DNA of 36,339 nucleotides. Source: Bacillus sp. IITD106. Lineage in GTDB: Bacteria > Bacillota > Bacilli > Bacillales > Bacillaceae_C. Below the pieces are notes generated by a model that was not told the DNA's origin, ran no database searches, and worked only from the letters and a program-made list of their open reading frames with translations. The stretch spans positions 1-36,339 of the forward strand of contig NZ_JAIAZY010000044.1 in NCBI RefSeq assembly GCF_019459225.1, read 5' to 3'. Positions within the stretch are counted from its first letter, which is position 1. Each line of letters starts with the position of its first letter. Shown here one piece after another: positions 1-8,549 of this stretch. Made by a program: the position numbers and the translations under genes.

Positions 1-65
1 ACTTGATCTTTATCCTTGCAGTAATGGTATTTTTAGGCAATGATATAAGTGTACATATTTTTTAA
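1..65 (+). CDS. Possible 3' end of an upstream membrane-protein gene (partial)
   Basis: The frame starting at base 3 is open from the window edge to TAA at 63-65. It encodes a hydrophobic tail containing LIFILAVMVFLG. This could be the C-terminal membrane segment of a gene that starts outside the window. The stop codon lies directly before the Shine-Dalgarno of tpx. Only about 20 codons are visible, so chance is not excluded, and the same bases hold a candidate tpx promoter. I do not recognise the protein. Confidence 0.25.
   Translation, partial: LIFILAVMVFLGNDISVHIF
41..49 (+). promoter_or_regulatory. Candidate extended -10 promoter of tpx
   Basis: The sequence TG-A-TATAAG (41-49) fits an extended -10 element 30 bases before the tpx start. 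No convincing -35 lies 17 bases upstream, as expected for extended -10 promoters. It is a pattern match only. Confidence 0.3.
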
Positions 66-78
66 GGAGGAATGAAAT

Positions 79-579
79 ATGGCAGCAGTTACGTTTAAAG
101 GGAATCCAATGACACTTGTTGGGAATGAAGTAAAAGTAGGCGATAAAGCACCAGATTTCACTGTGTTAGCGAATGATTTATCTGAAGTTAAACTCAGTGA
201 TTACAAAGGTTCGATTCGTCTAATCAGCGTAGTCCCTTCAGTTGATACTGGAGTGTGTGCAGCACAAACAAAACGTTTTAATGAAGAAATAGCGAACTTA
301 GGCAATGTTCAAGTGCTGACGATTTCAGCTGATTTACCATTTGCGCAAGCTCGTTGGGCAAATGAAAATGGTCTAAATGAAGCGAAAATCTTCTCTGACT
401 ATCGCGATCTTTCCTTTGGTGAAGCGTATGGTGTTGTAATGAAAGAACTCCGACTTTTGGCTCGCAGTGTGTTTGTAATTGATAGTGAAGATAATGTGGT
501 GTATGCAGAATATGTGAGCGAAGTGACGAACCATCCGGATTATGATTCGGCATTGGCGGCAGCGAAACAAGCAAAATAA
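79..579 (+). CDS. tpx: Thiol peroxidase Tpx, apparently one-cysteine
   Basis: A 166-residue protein of normal family length that reduces hydrogen peroxide and alkyl hydroperoxides in the cytoplasm using thioredoxin. It has the peroxiredoxin fold and the Tpx signature PSVDTGVC, placing the peroxidatic cysteine at residue 60, and the conserved stretch [11 protein letters not shown]. In B. subtilis and E. coli Tpx the resolving cysteine follows that stretch (ARWC or ARFC). Here residue 94 is alanine (codon gca at 358-360), and Cys60 is the only cysteine in the protein. The start follows AAGGAGG (64-70) at good spacing. A strong hairpin follows the gene, so it is probably transcribed alone. Confidence 0.96.
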   Translation: MAAVTFKGNPMTLVGNEVKVGDKAPDFTVLANDLSEVKLSDYKGSIRLISVVPSVDTGVCAAQTKRFNEEIANLGNVQVLTISADLPFAQARWANENGLNEAKIFSDYRDLSFGEAYGVVMKELRLLARSVFVIDSEDNVVYAEYVSEVTNHPDYDSALAAAKQAK

Positions 580-591
580 TAACCTAACTAA

Positions 592-640
592 ACAGAGAGA
601 GATTGGGCAATTTTCCAATCTCTCTCTGTATTTGATTTCG
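592..640 (+). terminator. Terminator of tpx
   Basis: A perfect 15-bp inverted repeat (592-606 with 615-629) with an 8-base loop, followed by a short T-rich stretch. It lies 13 bases after the tpx stop codon. Confidence 0.8.
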
Positions 641-676
641 ACATTGCAATAATAATTTTTGTAATCTATTTTCCAC

Positions 677-910
677 TCATTCAATATCATATCCGACTTC
701 GTTTAGAATAACAGTGTTATAGATTTCATCCAGTCTAATCCAAAGCATATAACAATACATTTTACTTCCATCAATATAATTCGAAAAGGAAAAAACATCT
801 TCCATCTCCACTTTCCATACCTTCCTTACGCTTAGTATGTGATTAAAATGGTCGTAGCTTCCTTGCTTTTTGTAATTGCAGAGTTTTATACTTATTTCTT
901 GTTTGCAGAG
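677..910 (-). pseudogene. Minus-strand open frame without a usable start, possible gene remnant
   Basis: The 380 bases between tpx and ytxK hold, beyond the tpx terminator, a minus-strand frame open from a stop at 911-913 to TGA at 677-679. It has about 77 codons and reads through segments such as YDHFNHILSVRKVWKVEMED and MYCYMLWIRLDEIYNTVI. The composition looks protein-like. There is no start codon near the 5' end: the first GTG/ATG come near the middle, without a clear ribosome site. I do not recognise the family. It may be a decayed accessory gene, or chance. Confidence 0.3.
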
Positions 911-927
911 TTAACGAAAGCTAAACT
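899..927 (+). promoter_or_regulatory. Candidate sigma-A promoter of the ytxK operon
   Basis: TTGTTT (899-904), a 17-base spacer and TAAACT (922-927), 33 bases before the ytxK start. A second possible -10, TATAAG, overlaps at 927-932. The match to consensus is moderate. Confidence 0.35.
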
Positions 928-959
928 ATAAGTATATAAGGTAGACGGGGGGAAGAAAT

Positions 960-1949
960 TTGAAATTGACTCCAGTGGAAAGGCTGTTTAAATTATTTGA
1001 TGAGACAGCCCAAATTTTACAAGAAGAATTGGACTGTACATATATAGAGGCTCTTGCTGAGACGGGAGAAAACCTTTTTCATGCTGATATTTTGCAAGAA
1101 TCCCTTAGCGAAGTAACAAGAAAAAGGCTTAAGCGAAAATATGCTGATATTATTATACCGTCATTTGGAGCCGAAGATATACGTAAAGCGTTTCAATTGG
1201 CGATTTTAAAAGGTATGAAAGGTCATATTCAACCAAACCATCAAATGACTCCGGACACGATTGGATTTATCATTAGCTATTTAACTGAAAAATTTCTAGG
1301 AGCCAAAACAGATCTATCCATCCTGGATCCTGCAGTCGGTACTGGAAATTTACTATCAACGATTTTGAACAGGCAAGGAAATATCAGTCAAATCCGTTCA
1401 TATGGAGTGGAAGTAGATGAACTATTAATTAAACTTGCTTATGTGGGAGCTAATCTTCAAAAGCAGCCAACTGAATTTTTTCATCAAGATGCGTTGGAGC
1501 CGCTCTTCATAGACCCGGTTGATTTAGTTATTTGTGATTTGCCGGTCGGTTATTATCCAAATGATATTCAAGCTGGACAATATGAGCTTAACGCTTCAAA
1601 AGGTCATGCTTATGCCCATCATTTATTTATAGAACAAAGTGTTAATCATACAAAACCTGGTGGCTATTTGTTTTTTCTGATACCTAATGGATTATTTGAA
1701 TCAGCTGAGGCTTCCAAGCTCCATAACTATTTAAAAAGAACCGTATATATACAAGGTGTATTACAGCTTCCCTTGTCATTGTTTAAAGATAAAAATGCCG
1801 GGAAAAGCATTCTAATTCTTCAAAAGAAAAAGCCGGGAATTGAAGCGCCAAAAGAAGTATTGCTTGCGACTTTGCCAAAGCTATCTAATAAGGAAGCACT
1901 TGATAAAATGATGCTAGGTGTGGAAAAATGGTTCAAAGAAAATAAGTAA
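960..1949 (+). CDS. ytxK: Class I SAM-dependent methyltransferase, YtxK family
   Basis: A 329-residue protein related to N6-adenine DNA methylases. The N-terminal third is helical. The SAM-binding motif DPAVGTGN lies at about residues 123-130. The catalytic-loop position reads DLPVGYYP (about 193-200) rather than the usual (N/D)PP(Y/F), so DNA adenine methylation should not be assumed. No restriction or specificity gene is nearby, so it is a housekeeping orphan. Start is TTG with GGGGGAAG just upstream. It leads an operon with ackA, whose start is 43 bases after the stop; the ytxK-ackA pairing is common in Bacillus. Confidence 0.9.
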   Translation: MKLTPVERLFKLFDETAQILQEELDCTYIEALAETGENLFHADILQESLSEVTRKRLKRKYADIIIPSFGAEDIRKAFQLAILKGMKGHIQPNHQMTPDTIGFIISYLTEKFLGAKTDLSILDPAVGTGNLLSTILNRQGNISQIRSYGVEVDELLIKLAYVGANLQKQPTEFFHQDALEPLFIDPVDLVICDLPVGYYPNDIQAGQYELNASKGHAYAHHLFIEQSVNHTKPGGYLFFLIPNGLFESAEASKLHNYLKRTVYIQGVLQLPLSLFKDKNAGKSILILQKKKPGIEAPKEVLLATLPKLSNKEALDKMMLGVEKWFKENK

Positions 1950-1992
1950 GGATTGCTAGAGATATTCATTACTTCAAAGAAAGGTGATTCTT

Positions 1993-3198
1993 ATGCCAAA
2001 AATTTTTGCGGTAAATGCAGGAAGCTCATCATTGAAATTTCAATTATTTAACATGCCTGAGGAAAAGGTCATTACAAAAGGCATGATTGAACGAATAGGA
2101 TTGAAAGATTCTGTTTTTACGATGAGTGTGGAAGGAAAGGTTAATAAGGAAACGATTGATATTCCAAATCACGAAACAGCAGTCGAATTATTATTAGATC
2201 GAATTATAAAAAATAAGGTCATTTCTTCTCTTGGTGAAATTGAAGGGGTCGGTCATCGCGTCGTACATGGAGGAGAAGTATTCAACGATTCAGCATTGAT
2301 TACGCCAGAAGTTTTGCAACAAATTGAAGATCTTTCGGAATTAGCCCCACTCCATAATCCAGCAAATGTTACAGGTATAAAAGAATTTCAAAAAGCATTG
2401 CCAGGGGTTCCTGCAGTGGCGGTTTTTGATACAGCTTTTCATCAAACTATGCCAGAAAGCTCGTATTTGTACAGTCTTCCATACGATTATTATACAAACT
2501 ATGGTATAAGAAAATATGGTTTCCATGGAACATCTCATAAATACGTTTCTCAAAGAGCTGCACAATTATTAGAGCGGCCTTTATCACAATTACGGCTTAT
2601 TTCCTGCCATCTAGGGAATGGTGCGAGTATAGCTGCTATTAAAGGTGGAAAGTCGATAGATACTTCAATGGGCTTTACACCACTTGCAGGAGTGACGATG
2701 GGTACTAGATCAGGAAATATTGATCCAGCGCTCATTCCATTTTTAATGGAGAAGACAGGGAAGAACGCTGAAGAAGTACTCGATGTGTTAAATAAGAAAT
2801 CCGGTATGTTAGGAGTATCCGGCTTTTCAAGCGATTTACGGGATATAGAAATTGAAGCTACCGCTGGAAATCATCGAGCTGAATTAGCTCTCGATATATT
2901 TGCAGATAGAATTCATAAATATTTAGGGTCTTATGCAGCAAAAATGTCTGGAGTAGATGCGATTATTTTTACAGCGGGAATTGGTGAAAATAGCAGTGCA
3001 ATTCGAGCGAAGGTATTGAATGGACTTCAATTTATGGGTGTATACTGGGATGAGGATTTAAATAAAATTAGAGGCCAGGAAATTTTTCTCAATTATCCTC
3101 ATTCGCCTGTTAAAGTGATTGTCATTCCGACAAATGAGGAAATTATGATTGCAAGAGATGTTGTCAAGCTTTCAAAAACTAGCAGTAATTTAATTTAG
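1993..3198 (+). CDS. ackA: Acetate kinase
   Basis: A 401-residue cytoplasmic enzyme converting acetyl phosphate and ADP to acetate and ATP, the last step of overflow metabolism. Family motifs are intact: NAGSSSLKF near the N-terminus, GFHGTSH at about 176-182, GTRSGNIDP at about 236-245, and a C-terminal AGIGENS segment. I chose ATG 1993 over the in-frame GTG at 1984 because the AAAGAAAGGTG Shine-Dalgarno covers 1984 and is correctly spaced from 1993. No CcpA (cre-like) site is visible directly upstream, unlike B. subtilis ackA. It is the second gene of the ytxK-moaB operon. Confidence 0.97.
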   Translation: MPKIFAVNAGSSSLKFQLFNMPEEKVITKGMIERIGLKDSVFTMSVEGKVNKETIDIPNHETAVELLLDRIIKNKVISSLGEIEGVGHRVVHGGEVFNDSALITPEVLQQIEDLSELAPLHNPANVTGIKEFQKALPGVPAVAVFDTAFHQTMPESSYLYSLPYDYYTNYGIRKYGFHGTSHKYVSQRAAQLLERPLSQLRLISCHLGNGASIAAIKGGKSIDTSMGFTPLAGVTMGTRSGNIDPALIPFLMEKTGKNAEEVLDVLNKKSGMLGVSGFSSDLRDIEIEATAGNHRAELALDIFADRIHKYLGSYAAKMSGVDAIIFTAGIGENSSAIRAKVLNGLQFMGVYWDEDLNKIRGQEIFLNYPHSPVKVIVIPTNEEIMIARDVVKLSKTSSNLI

Positions 3199-3224
3199 CC
3201 TTATTAATAAAGGGAGTGGTATCA

Positions 3225-4070
3225 ATGACCTTAACACGTAGAGAAGAAACACTGCTGGAGGAACTCCACACATGGCGCCAAACTTTTTTGGAGTACGAAG
3301 CTACCGATTTGGAAAATTCCTATGATAAATGGGTAGATCAAGCATTCTCACTTCTCCCAGAGTCGTTGCAGATACAATTTTTTGAGAGGCTGGATGATTG
3401 GCTTTTTCAACTTAATTCCCTATTACGAGGAACGAAGCTTCAAAATGAAGCAAGTGAAAGAATATTAAATACAGCTAGATCCATGAATGAAGAAGTAGAA
3501 TCCATTTCAGATATGAGGAATAAGATGTCGGTTGCACAATTAACCTTTATAGCCGAACAACAAGCCTCACGACATAGAATCTATTCATTAGTTCAAGGAG
3601 GAATGGTTGGATCGGGACAACCTTTATTTATTTCAAGTGATTTTATCGCCATGCTTGTTATAAATTTACGTGCGGTTCAGCTTACTGCTATGTCGTTTGG
3701 ATACGATGTCCAGTCTCCAGCAGGCTTGCTTGAAACGTTAAAGGTATTTAACGTTGCGACGATGCCTGAACGAATGAAAATGTTTGGCTGGGAAGATTTA
3801 ATGGAAGATTTGCAAAAGGACGATGAAGATTTTTATTTTGATATTCACGAACGGATCACAGACCCTTCATGGGTGGACGAACCGTTAAAAGAGCTTTTAA
3901 AAATAAGTCTAATAATGTTATTTTCTAGAAAAACGATTTCTGGCATTCCCCTTATATCAGTAGCAATTGGTGCTGGAATGAACTATCGGACAACGAGAAA
4001 GGTCACTCATTTTGCGATTAAATATTATCAATATAAACATTTACTCGAAAAAAGCGGAGAGCTGAAATGA
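3225..4070 (+). CDS. EcsC family protein
   Basis: A 281-residue protein of the EcsC family, named for the third gene of the Bacillus ecs ABC-transporter locus; the biochemical role is unknown. Visible features are a charged helical N-terminal half, a central hydrophobic stretch (around FISSDFIAMLVINL) and a C-terminal hydrophobic stretch (ISLIMLF, then SGIPLISVAIGAGMNY) that may contact the membrane. Start ATG 3225 follows AAGGGAGTGG; the in-frame GTG 3216 lies inside that site. No ecsA/ecsB genes are present. The stop overlaps the moaB start by 4 bases (ATGA), implying coupled translation. Confidence 0.85.
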   Translation: MTLTRREETLLEELHTWRQTFLEYEATDLENSYDKWVDQAFSLLPESLQIQFFERLDDWLFQLNSLLRGTKLQNEASERILNTARSMNEEVESISDMRNKMSVAQLTFIAEQQASRHRIYSLVQGGMVGSGQPLFISSDFIAMLVINLRAVQLTAMSFGYDVQSPAGLLETLKVFNVATMPERMKMFGWEDLMEDLQKDDEDFYFDIHERITDPSWVDEPLKELLKISLIMLFSRKTISGIPLISVAIGAGMNYRTTRKVTHFAIKYYQYKHLLEKSGELK

Positions 4071-4573
4071 GCGTTATAGAGCATAAAAGTGAAATGCCTC
4101 GTTCTGTGAATTGTGCCGTGATTACGGTTAGCGATACGAGAAGCGTTAATCATGATAAAAGCGGTAATCTCATTAAAAGGCTTTTAAATGAAGGTGGGCA
4201 TCCTGTTACCTTATATAAAATCGTCAAAGATGATAAAACTTCAATTGAAGCGGTGATTGAAGAGGCAGCTGGGATGGAAAATGTACAAGTGATATTAATG
4301 ACAGGTGGTACGGGAATTGCCAAACGTGATGTCACTATCGAAACAGTTTCAGCATTGTTTGAAAAGGAAATTGTCGGGTTTGGAGAAATTTTTCGGATGT
4401 TAAGTTATACGGAAGACATCGGATCCGCAGCAATTATGTCTAGGGCATGCGCTGGAACTTTTCGTAATAAAGCCATTTTTGTTATGCCAGGTTCTACAGG
4501 TGCCGTTAAGTTGGCGATGGAGAAATTGATCTTGAAAGAAATCGGACATGTTGTAAGGGAATTGAATAAATAA
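4067..4573 (+). CDS. moaB: Molybdenum cofactor biosynthesis protein MoaB
   Basis: A 168-residue protein of the MoaB/MogA family, which adenylylates or inserts metal into molybdopterin. Motifs include TVSDTR near residues 20-25 and MTGGTG at about 78-83, followed by KRDVTIET and a C-terminal MPGSTGAV segment; together they form the molybdopterin-binding fold. The length is normal. No other moa or moe genes are in the window. In B. subtilis moaB directly precedes argG, so the position is conserved except for the sigma-factor module inserted after it. It ends the ytxK operon. Confidence 0.93.
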   Translation: MSVIEHKSEMPRSVNCAVITVSDTRSVNHDKSGNLIKRLLNEGGHPVTLYKIVKDDKTSIEAVIEEAAGMENVQVILMTGGTGIAKRDVTIETVSALFEKEIVGFGEIFRMLSYTEDIGSAAIMSRACAGTFRNKAIFVMPGSTGAVKLAMEKLILKEIGHVVRELNK

Positions 4574-4581
4574 ACCGTAGT

Positions 4582-4632
4582 GAAGGCAGACCATAAACTC
4601 CAATTTTGGATTTTTAGGTCGCCTTCTTTTTT
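4582..4632 (+). terminator. Terminator of the ytxK-ackA-ecsC-moaB operon
   Basis: GAAGGC-A-GACC (4582-4592) pairs with GGTC-GCCTTC (4617-4626), with one bulged A, and is followed by six T. It separates the operon from the sigma-factor module. Confidence 0.85.
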
Positions 4633-4637
4633 GGCTG

Positions 4638-4663
4638 TGAAATATTTAAACTTTTGATTCGTC
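4638..4663 (+). promoter_or_regulatory. ECF-type promoter of the sigma-factor operon (probable autoregulation)
   Basis: TGAAAT (4638-4643), exactly 16 bases, then CGTC (4660-4663). This is one mismatch from the ECF consensus TGAAAC-N16-CGTC recognised by sigma-M/sigma-X/sigma-W type factors. It lies about 40 bases before the start of an ECF sigma gene, so autoregulation is the simplest reading. Confidence 0.65.
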
Positions 4664-4700
4664 TAATCTATAAATAAAGATTTCTGAAAAGGGGATGGAG

Positions 4701-5222
4701 ATGGGGAATCATGTAAAGGTGGAAGAGTGGTTTTTACAATATGGGGATGATGTATATAACTTTCTCGTTTACTATACTCGATCATATGACGTTGAGGATA
4801 TTGTGCAAGAGGTTTTTCTTAAGGCTCTAAAATCAGCTGATCAATTCGAGAGTCGTGCAAATCCAAAGACATGGCTCCTCTCTATTGCACAGAGACTCGT
4901 AATCGATCGATACAGGAGAGAAAAAAGATACAAATTACTTCCATTTGAGCTTATAAGAAGCAATGCTAAATCAAAAAAATCAACGGAAGAACTTGTAGTC
5001 GGGGATGAAACACTTAACGAGATTTATAGTTATATAAATGGGATGAAGGAATCGTATCGAAATGTGATTATTTGCCGTTTAATTCTAGAATACACAGTTC
5101 AAGAAACCTCTGAAATTCTTGGCTGGCCAAAACCAAAGGTCAGTTTGACTTACCATCGTGCCTTAACTAGTTTAAAACAAATGATGGTGCATGTTCGTGA
5201 AGGAGGGATTGTAAATGAGTAA
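4701..5222 (+). CDS. ECF (extracytoplasmic function) RNA polymerase sigma factor
   Basis: A 173-residue sigma-70 family protein with the two-domain ECF layout. Region 2 (about residues 7-75) carries YDVEDIVQEVFLKAL and KTWLLSIAQRLVIDRYRRE. Region 4 (about 105-165) carries the helix-turn-helix YTVQETSEILGWPKPKVSLT. Regions 1 and 3 are absent. KTWLLSIA recalls B. subtilis SigX, but I would not assign orthology. ATG 4701 is preferred over ATG 4695 because AAAAGGGG would abut the latter. The gene overlaps its downstream partner by 8 bases. In B. subtilis moaB and argG are adjacent, so this pair looks like an accessory insertion. Confidence 0.93.
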   Translation: MGNHVKVEEWFLQYGDDVYNFLVYYTRSYDVEDIVQEVFLKALKSADQFESRANPKTWLLSIAQRLVIDRYRREKRYKLLPFELIRSNAKSKKSTEELVVGDETLNEIYSYINGMKESYRNVIICRLILEYTVQETSEILGWPKPKVSLTYHRALTSLKQMMVHVREGGIVNE

Positions 5223-5811
5223 CCAACTATTAAAGGGTAAAAAGTTTCCCCGTTTTGAACTAAGCGGCGAGCAGCGAAATAAAATATATCAGCAATTAAA
5301 TTCTTATTCATATACAAGAAAACATCGTTTTTACAGACAACGTTTCATGCCAGTTATTAGTGGCTTCGCCTTACTTATTATATTTAGTGTCATAAGTGCT
5401 TACTCATATTCACTTATTTCAGGGGAGAATCTATTTCGATTTGGTGCAGGGAACGATCCATATAATAATTTTACGATTGACCTTCCTTCAAATGTTACGA
5501 TGGAAAAGCAAAATGATGGAACAATATGGTTTTTTCGGGATGGAAAATATGTGGGTGGTCTTAAAGTAGTCACCGATCAAGAGGTAAACATGAATACAGT
5601 TTCCGTATTTGAAACCGAGGAGATGGATGGAATGCACCATCCAACCTTACGAAAGTTAAATCATGTAAAAACGGAAATCGCGGTTCAAATTAATCATTTT
5701 TATGTAACGATGGATGGGAAAGACGAAAAATATGATGTATATTTTCACTGGCCAGCATTTGATTTAAAGGATGCTATCGAGATTATGAGAACGTTTAAAA
5801 TACATGAATAA
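5215..5811 (+). CDS. Single-pass membrane partner of the ECF sigma factor, putative anti-sigma factor
   Basis: A 198-residue protein with about 44 basic cytoplasmic residues, one membrane helix at about 45-68 (MPVISGFALLIIFSVISAY) and an outside domain of about 130 residues. That topology, and the 8-base overlap with the sigma gene after a strong AAGGAGGG site, are typical of anti-sigma factors. The zinc anti-sigma motif (HxxxCxxC) is absent, and the protein has no cysteine at all. The outside domain (for example DGTIWFFRDGKYVGGLKV) is not one I recognise. The role is inferred from position and topology only. Confidence 0.7.
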   Translation: MSNQLLKGKKFPRFELSGEQRNKIYQQLNSYSYTRKHRFYRQRFMPVISGFALLIIFSVISAYSYSLISGENLFRFGAGNDPYNNFTIDLPSNVTMEKQNDGTIWFFRDGKYVGGLKVVTDQEVNMNTVSVFETEEMDGMHHPTLRKLNHVKTEIAVQINHFYVTMDGKDEKYDVYFHWPAFDLKDAIEIMRTFKIHE

Positions 5812-5849
5812 GTCCTATGAACGTTGTTTAACTTATTTATATACATTTT

Positions 5850-5867
5850 TATGAATAAGTATTGAAA
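5850..5867 (+). promoter_or_regulatory. ARG-box-like operator overlapping the argG -35
   Basis: TATGAATAAGTATTGAAA resembles the Bacillus arginine-repressor (AhrC/ArgR) half-sites around TGAATA...TTCA. Its last six bases are the -35 hexamer of the argG promoter, so binding would block polymerase. Confidence 0.5.
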
Positions 5868-5890
5868 ATAGTAATCTCTTATGTTAATAT
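5862..5890 (+). promoter_or_regulatory. Sigma-A promoter of argGH
   Basis: TTGAAA (5862-5867), a 17-base spacer and TAATAT (5885-5890). The match to sigma-A consensus is good, about 70 bases before the argG start. Confidence 0.7.
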
Positions 5891-5922
5891 CCTATATATT
5901 GAATGATTAAAAATAAAATTTT

Positions 5923-5938
5923 ATGTATAAGTATACAT
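5923..5938 (+). promoter_or_regulatory. Palindromic ARG-box-like operator in the argG leader
   Basis: ATGTATA-AG-TATACAT is a perfect 7-bp inverted repeat downstream of the argG promoter and just before the Shine-Dalgarno. With the upstream box it makes a two-operator arrangement suited to looping by a hexameric arginine repressor. Confidence 0.5.
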
Positions 5939-5959
5939 CAGTGATCAGGAGGAATTAAC

Positions 5960-7165
5960 ATGAATAAGAAAGTTGTTCTCGCCTATTCTGGAGGTTTGGA
6001 CACATCAGTTGCGATAAAATGGTTTATTGATCAAGGCTATGAGGTTATAGCTTGCTGCCTAGATGTAGGTGAAGGAAAAGACCTAGCATTTATTCAATCA
6101 AAAGCATTGGATATGGGAGCATCAAAAAGTTATGTAATCGATGCGAAAGAAGAATTTGCGAATGAATATGCATTAATCGCGCTTCAAGCTCACACAATGT
6201 ATGAAGATAAATATCCACTTGTTTCTGCTTTATCGAGACCACTCATTTCAAAAAAATTAGTTGAAGTCGCTGAGCAAGAAAATGCAGATGCTGTGGCACA
6301 TGGTTGTACTGGAAAAGGAAATGACCAAGTTCGTTTTGAAGTATCGATTAAAGCATTGAATCCACACCTTGAGGTATTAGCACCTGTACGTGAATGGAGC
6401 TGGTCACGCGAAGAAGAGATTGCTTATGCAAAAGAAAAAGGAATTCCAATTCCGATCGATTTAGACAGTCCTTTTTCAGTCGATCAAAACTTATGGGGAA
6501 GAGCTAATGAATGTGGAATTTTAGAAGATCCTTGGGCTGCTCCTCCTGAAAATGCATATGAATTAACGGCTTCGTTGGAAGATACGCCTAATACTCCTGA
6601 TGTGATTGAAATTGAATTTGTTAAAGGCGTTCCCGTAGCTATCGATGGAAAAAAATATCCTTTAAGTGACTTGATTCTAAAATTAAATGCACTTGCCGGT
6701 AAGCACGGTGTGGGAAGAATCGATCATGTTGAAAACAGATTAGTTGGTATTAAATCTCGTGAAGTATATGAGTGTCCGGGAGCTATGACTCTTTTAATTG
6801 CACATAAAGAATTAGAGGATTTGACGCTTGTTAAAGAATTGGCTCATTTTAAACCGGTTATATCAAAAAAATTAACAGAATTGATATATGATGGGTTATG
6901 GTTTTCACCTTTGAAGCCTGCTCTTATTGCGTTTTTAAAAGAATCACAACAATACGTAAATGGCACAGTAAGAGTGAAGTTATTTAAAGGTCATGCGATT
7001 GTAGAAGGAAGAAAATCTCCGAATTCGCTATACAATGAAAAACTTGCAACGTATACTGCGGATGATGAATTCGATCAATCAGCATCTGTTGGTTTTATTA
7101 AGCTTTGGGGTCTTCCAACTGAGGTTCACAGCATGATTCACAAAAAGGATGGGATTAAAGCATGA
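5960..7165 (+). CDS. argG: Argininosuccinate synthase
   Basis: A 401-residue enzyme joining citrulline and aspartate with ATP to make argininosuccinate, the penultimate step of arginine synthesis. The PP-loop motif AYSGGLDTS is at residues 8-16. Other conserved segments are [26 protein letters not shown] and [12 protein letters not shown]. Length is normal for the Bacillus type. The start follows CAGGAGGA. It overlaps argH by 4 bases (ATGA) and is probably controlled by arginine repressor through the two boxes upstream. Confidence 0.97.
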   Translation: MNKKVVLAYSGGLDTSVAIKWFIDQGYEVIACCLDVGEGKDLAFIQSKALDMGASKSYVIDAKEEFANEYALIALQAHTMYEDKYPLVSALSRPLISKKLVEVAEQENADAVAHGCTGKGNDQVRFEVSIKALNPHLEVLAPVREWSWSREEEIAYAKEKGIPIPIDLDSPFSVDQNLWGRANECGILEDPWAAPPENAYELTASLEDTPNTPDVIEIEFVKGVPVAIDGKKYPLSDLILKLNALAGKHGVGRIDHVENRLVGIKSREVYECPGAMTLLIAHKELEDLTLVKELAHFKPVISKKLTELIYDGLWFSPLKPALIAFLKESQQYVNGTVRVKLFKGHAIVEGRKSPNSLYNEKLATYTADDEFDQSASVGFIKLWGLPTEVHSMIHKKDGIKA

Positions 7166-8541
7166 AAAAAGCATGGGGAGGGCGCTTTTCGAAGTCATCC
7201 GAACAATGGATCGAAGAATTCGGCGCCTCCATCTCCTTTGATCAGGAGCTAGTATTGGAAGATATTGAAGGCAGCATTGCCCATGTTAAAATGCTCGGAA
7301 AATCGAATATTATTTCACTTGATGAGAGTGAGCAAATCGCAGCAGGATTACTTAAGCTGAAACAAAAAGCCGAAGCTGGAGAATTGCAATACTCGATTTC
7401 AGAGGAAGATATTCATTTAAACCTTGAAAAAATGCTGATCGAGAAAATAGGTCCTGTTGGCGGAAAGCTTCATACAGGAAGAAGCAGAAATGACCAAGTT
7501 GCAACGGATATGCATCTGTATTTAAAAAAGCAAGTCTTAGCCATTATGGAACATATTAAAGAATTGCAAACTGCTCTTCTTGAGCAAGCGGAGAAAAACG
7601 TTGAAACGGTGTTTCCAGGCTATACCCACTTGCAGCGTGCACAACCTGTTTCTTTTGCCCACCATATGCTTGCGTATTTTTGGATGTTGAAGCGCGACTA
7701 TGAACGTTTTCAAGATAGCTTGAAACGAATTGATATTTCTCCTCTAGGAGCAAGTGCCTTGGCAGGAACGACTTTCCCAATCGATCGTTTTTATACAGCT
7801 GAGCAATTAGGATTTTCTAGTGTATATGAAAATAGTATGGATGCTGTTAGTGATCGCGACTTTGTTGTCGAGTTTCTAAGCAATTCCGCTCTCACCATTA
7901 CACATCTTTCCAGACTTGCGGAAGAAATTATTCTTTGGACAAGCAAAGAATTCAGCTTTATTGAATTAGATGACGCGTATGCAACTGGAAGCAGTATTAT
8001 GCCTCAAAAGAAAAATCCGGATATGGCCGAGTTAATTAGAGGGAAGAGTGGAAGAGTTATCGGTAATCTTGTGGGAATGTTAACAGTGTTAAAAGGTTTG
8101 CCGCTTACTTATAATAAAGACATGCAAGAGGATAAAGAGGGCATGTTTGATACGGTCCATACAATGATTGGTTCATTAAAAATTTTCACGGGTATGATTA
8201 ATACAATGACCGTGAAAAACGAGGAAATGGAAGTCGCAGTAAACCAAGATTTCTCTAATGCGACGGAACTTGCAGATTATTTAGCTGCAAAAGGAATCCC
8301 GTTCCGCGAGGCGCACGAAATCGTCGGTAAACTCGTATTAACATGCATTCAACAAAATTGCTATTTACTAGATTTACCGTTAGACCAACTTCAAGAAGCC
8401 TGTTCCAAAATTGAAGAAGACGTATTCGTCATTTTATCGCCTAGAGAAGCAGTTAAACGCAGAAACTCATACGGCGGAACGGGTTTTGACCAAGTGAAGG
8501 TACAATTGGAAAAAGCAAAACAATTTATTGAGACTTTGTAA
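7162..8541 (+). CDS. argH: Argininosuccinate lyase
   Basis: A 459-residue member of the fumarase/aspartase superfamily that splits argininosuccinate into arginine and fumarate. It shows [12 protein letters not shown], the THLQRAQPV segment with the catalytic-base histidine region (about 155-162), and the signature [12 protein letters not shown] (about 276-287) with the catalytic serine. Length is normal. It is translationally coupled to argG. No hairpin follows the stop directly; the transcript runs into the 21-bp repeat array and on to the hairpin at 8729-8762. Confidence 0.97.
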   Translation: MKKAWGGRFSKSSEQWIEEFGASISFDQELVLEDIEGSIAHVKMLGKSNIISLDESEQIAAGLLKLKQKAEAGELQYSISEEDIHLNLEKMLIEKIGPVGGKLHTGRSRNDQVATDMHLYLKKQVLAIMEHIKELQTALLEQAEKNVETVFPGYTHLQRAQPVSFAHHMLAYFWMLKRDYERFQDSLKRIDISPLGASALAGTTFPIDRFYTAEQLGFSSVYENSMDAVSDRDFVVEFLSNSALTITHLSRLAEEIILWTSKEFSFIELDDAYATGSSIMPQKKNPDMAELIRGKSGRVIGNLVGMLTVLKGLPLTYNKDMQEDKEGMFDTVHTMIGSLKIFTGMINTMTVKNEEMEVAVNQDFSNATELADYLAAKGIPFREAHEIVGKLVLTCIQQNCYLLDLPLDQLQEACSKIEEDVFVILSPREAVKRRNSYGGTGFDQVKVQLEKAKQFIETL

Positions 8542-8549
8542 ATAAAGTT

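Noticed and set aside
1900-1992. CcpA cre site controlling ackA
   Set aside because: No sequence close to TGWAANCGNTNWCA was found upstream of ackA or in the ytxK 3' end by reading.
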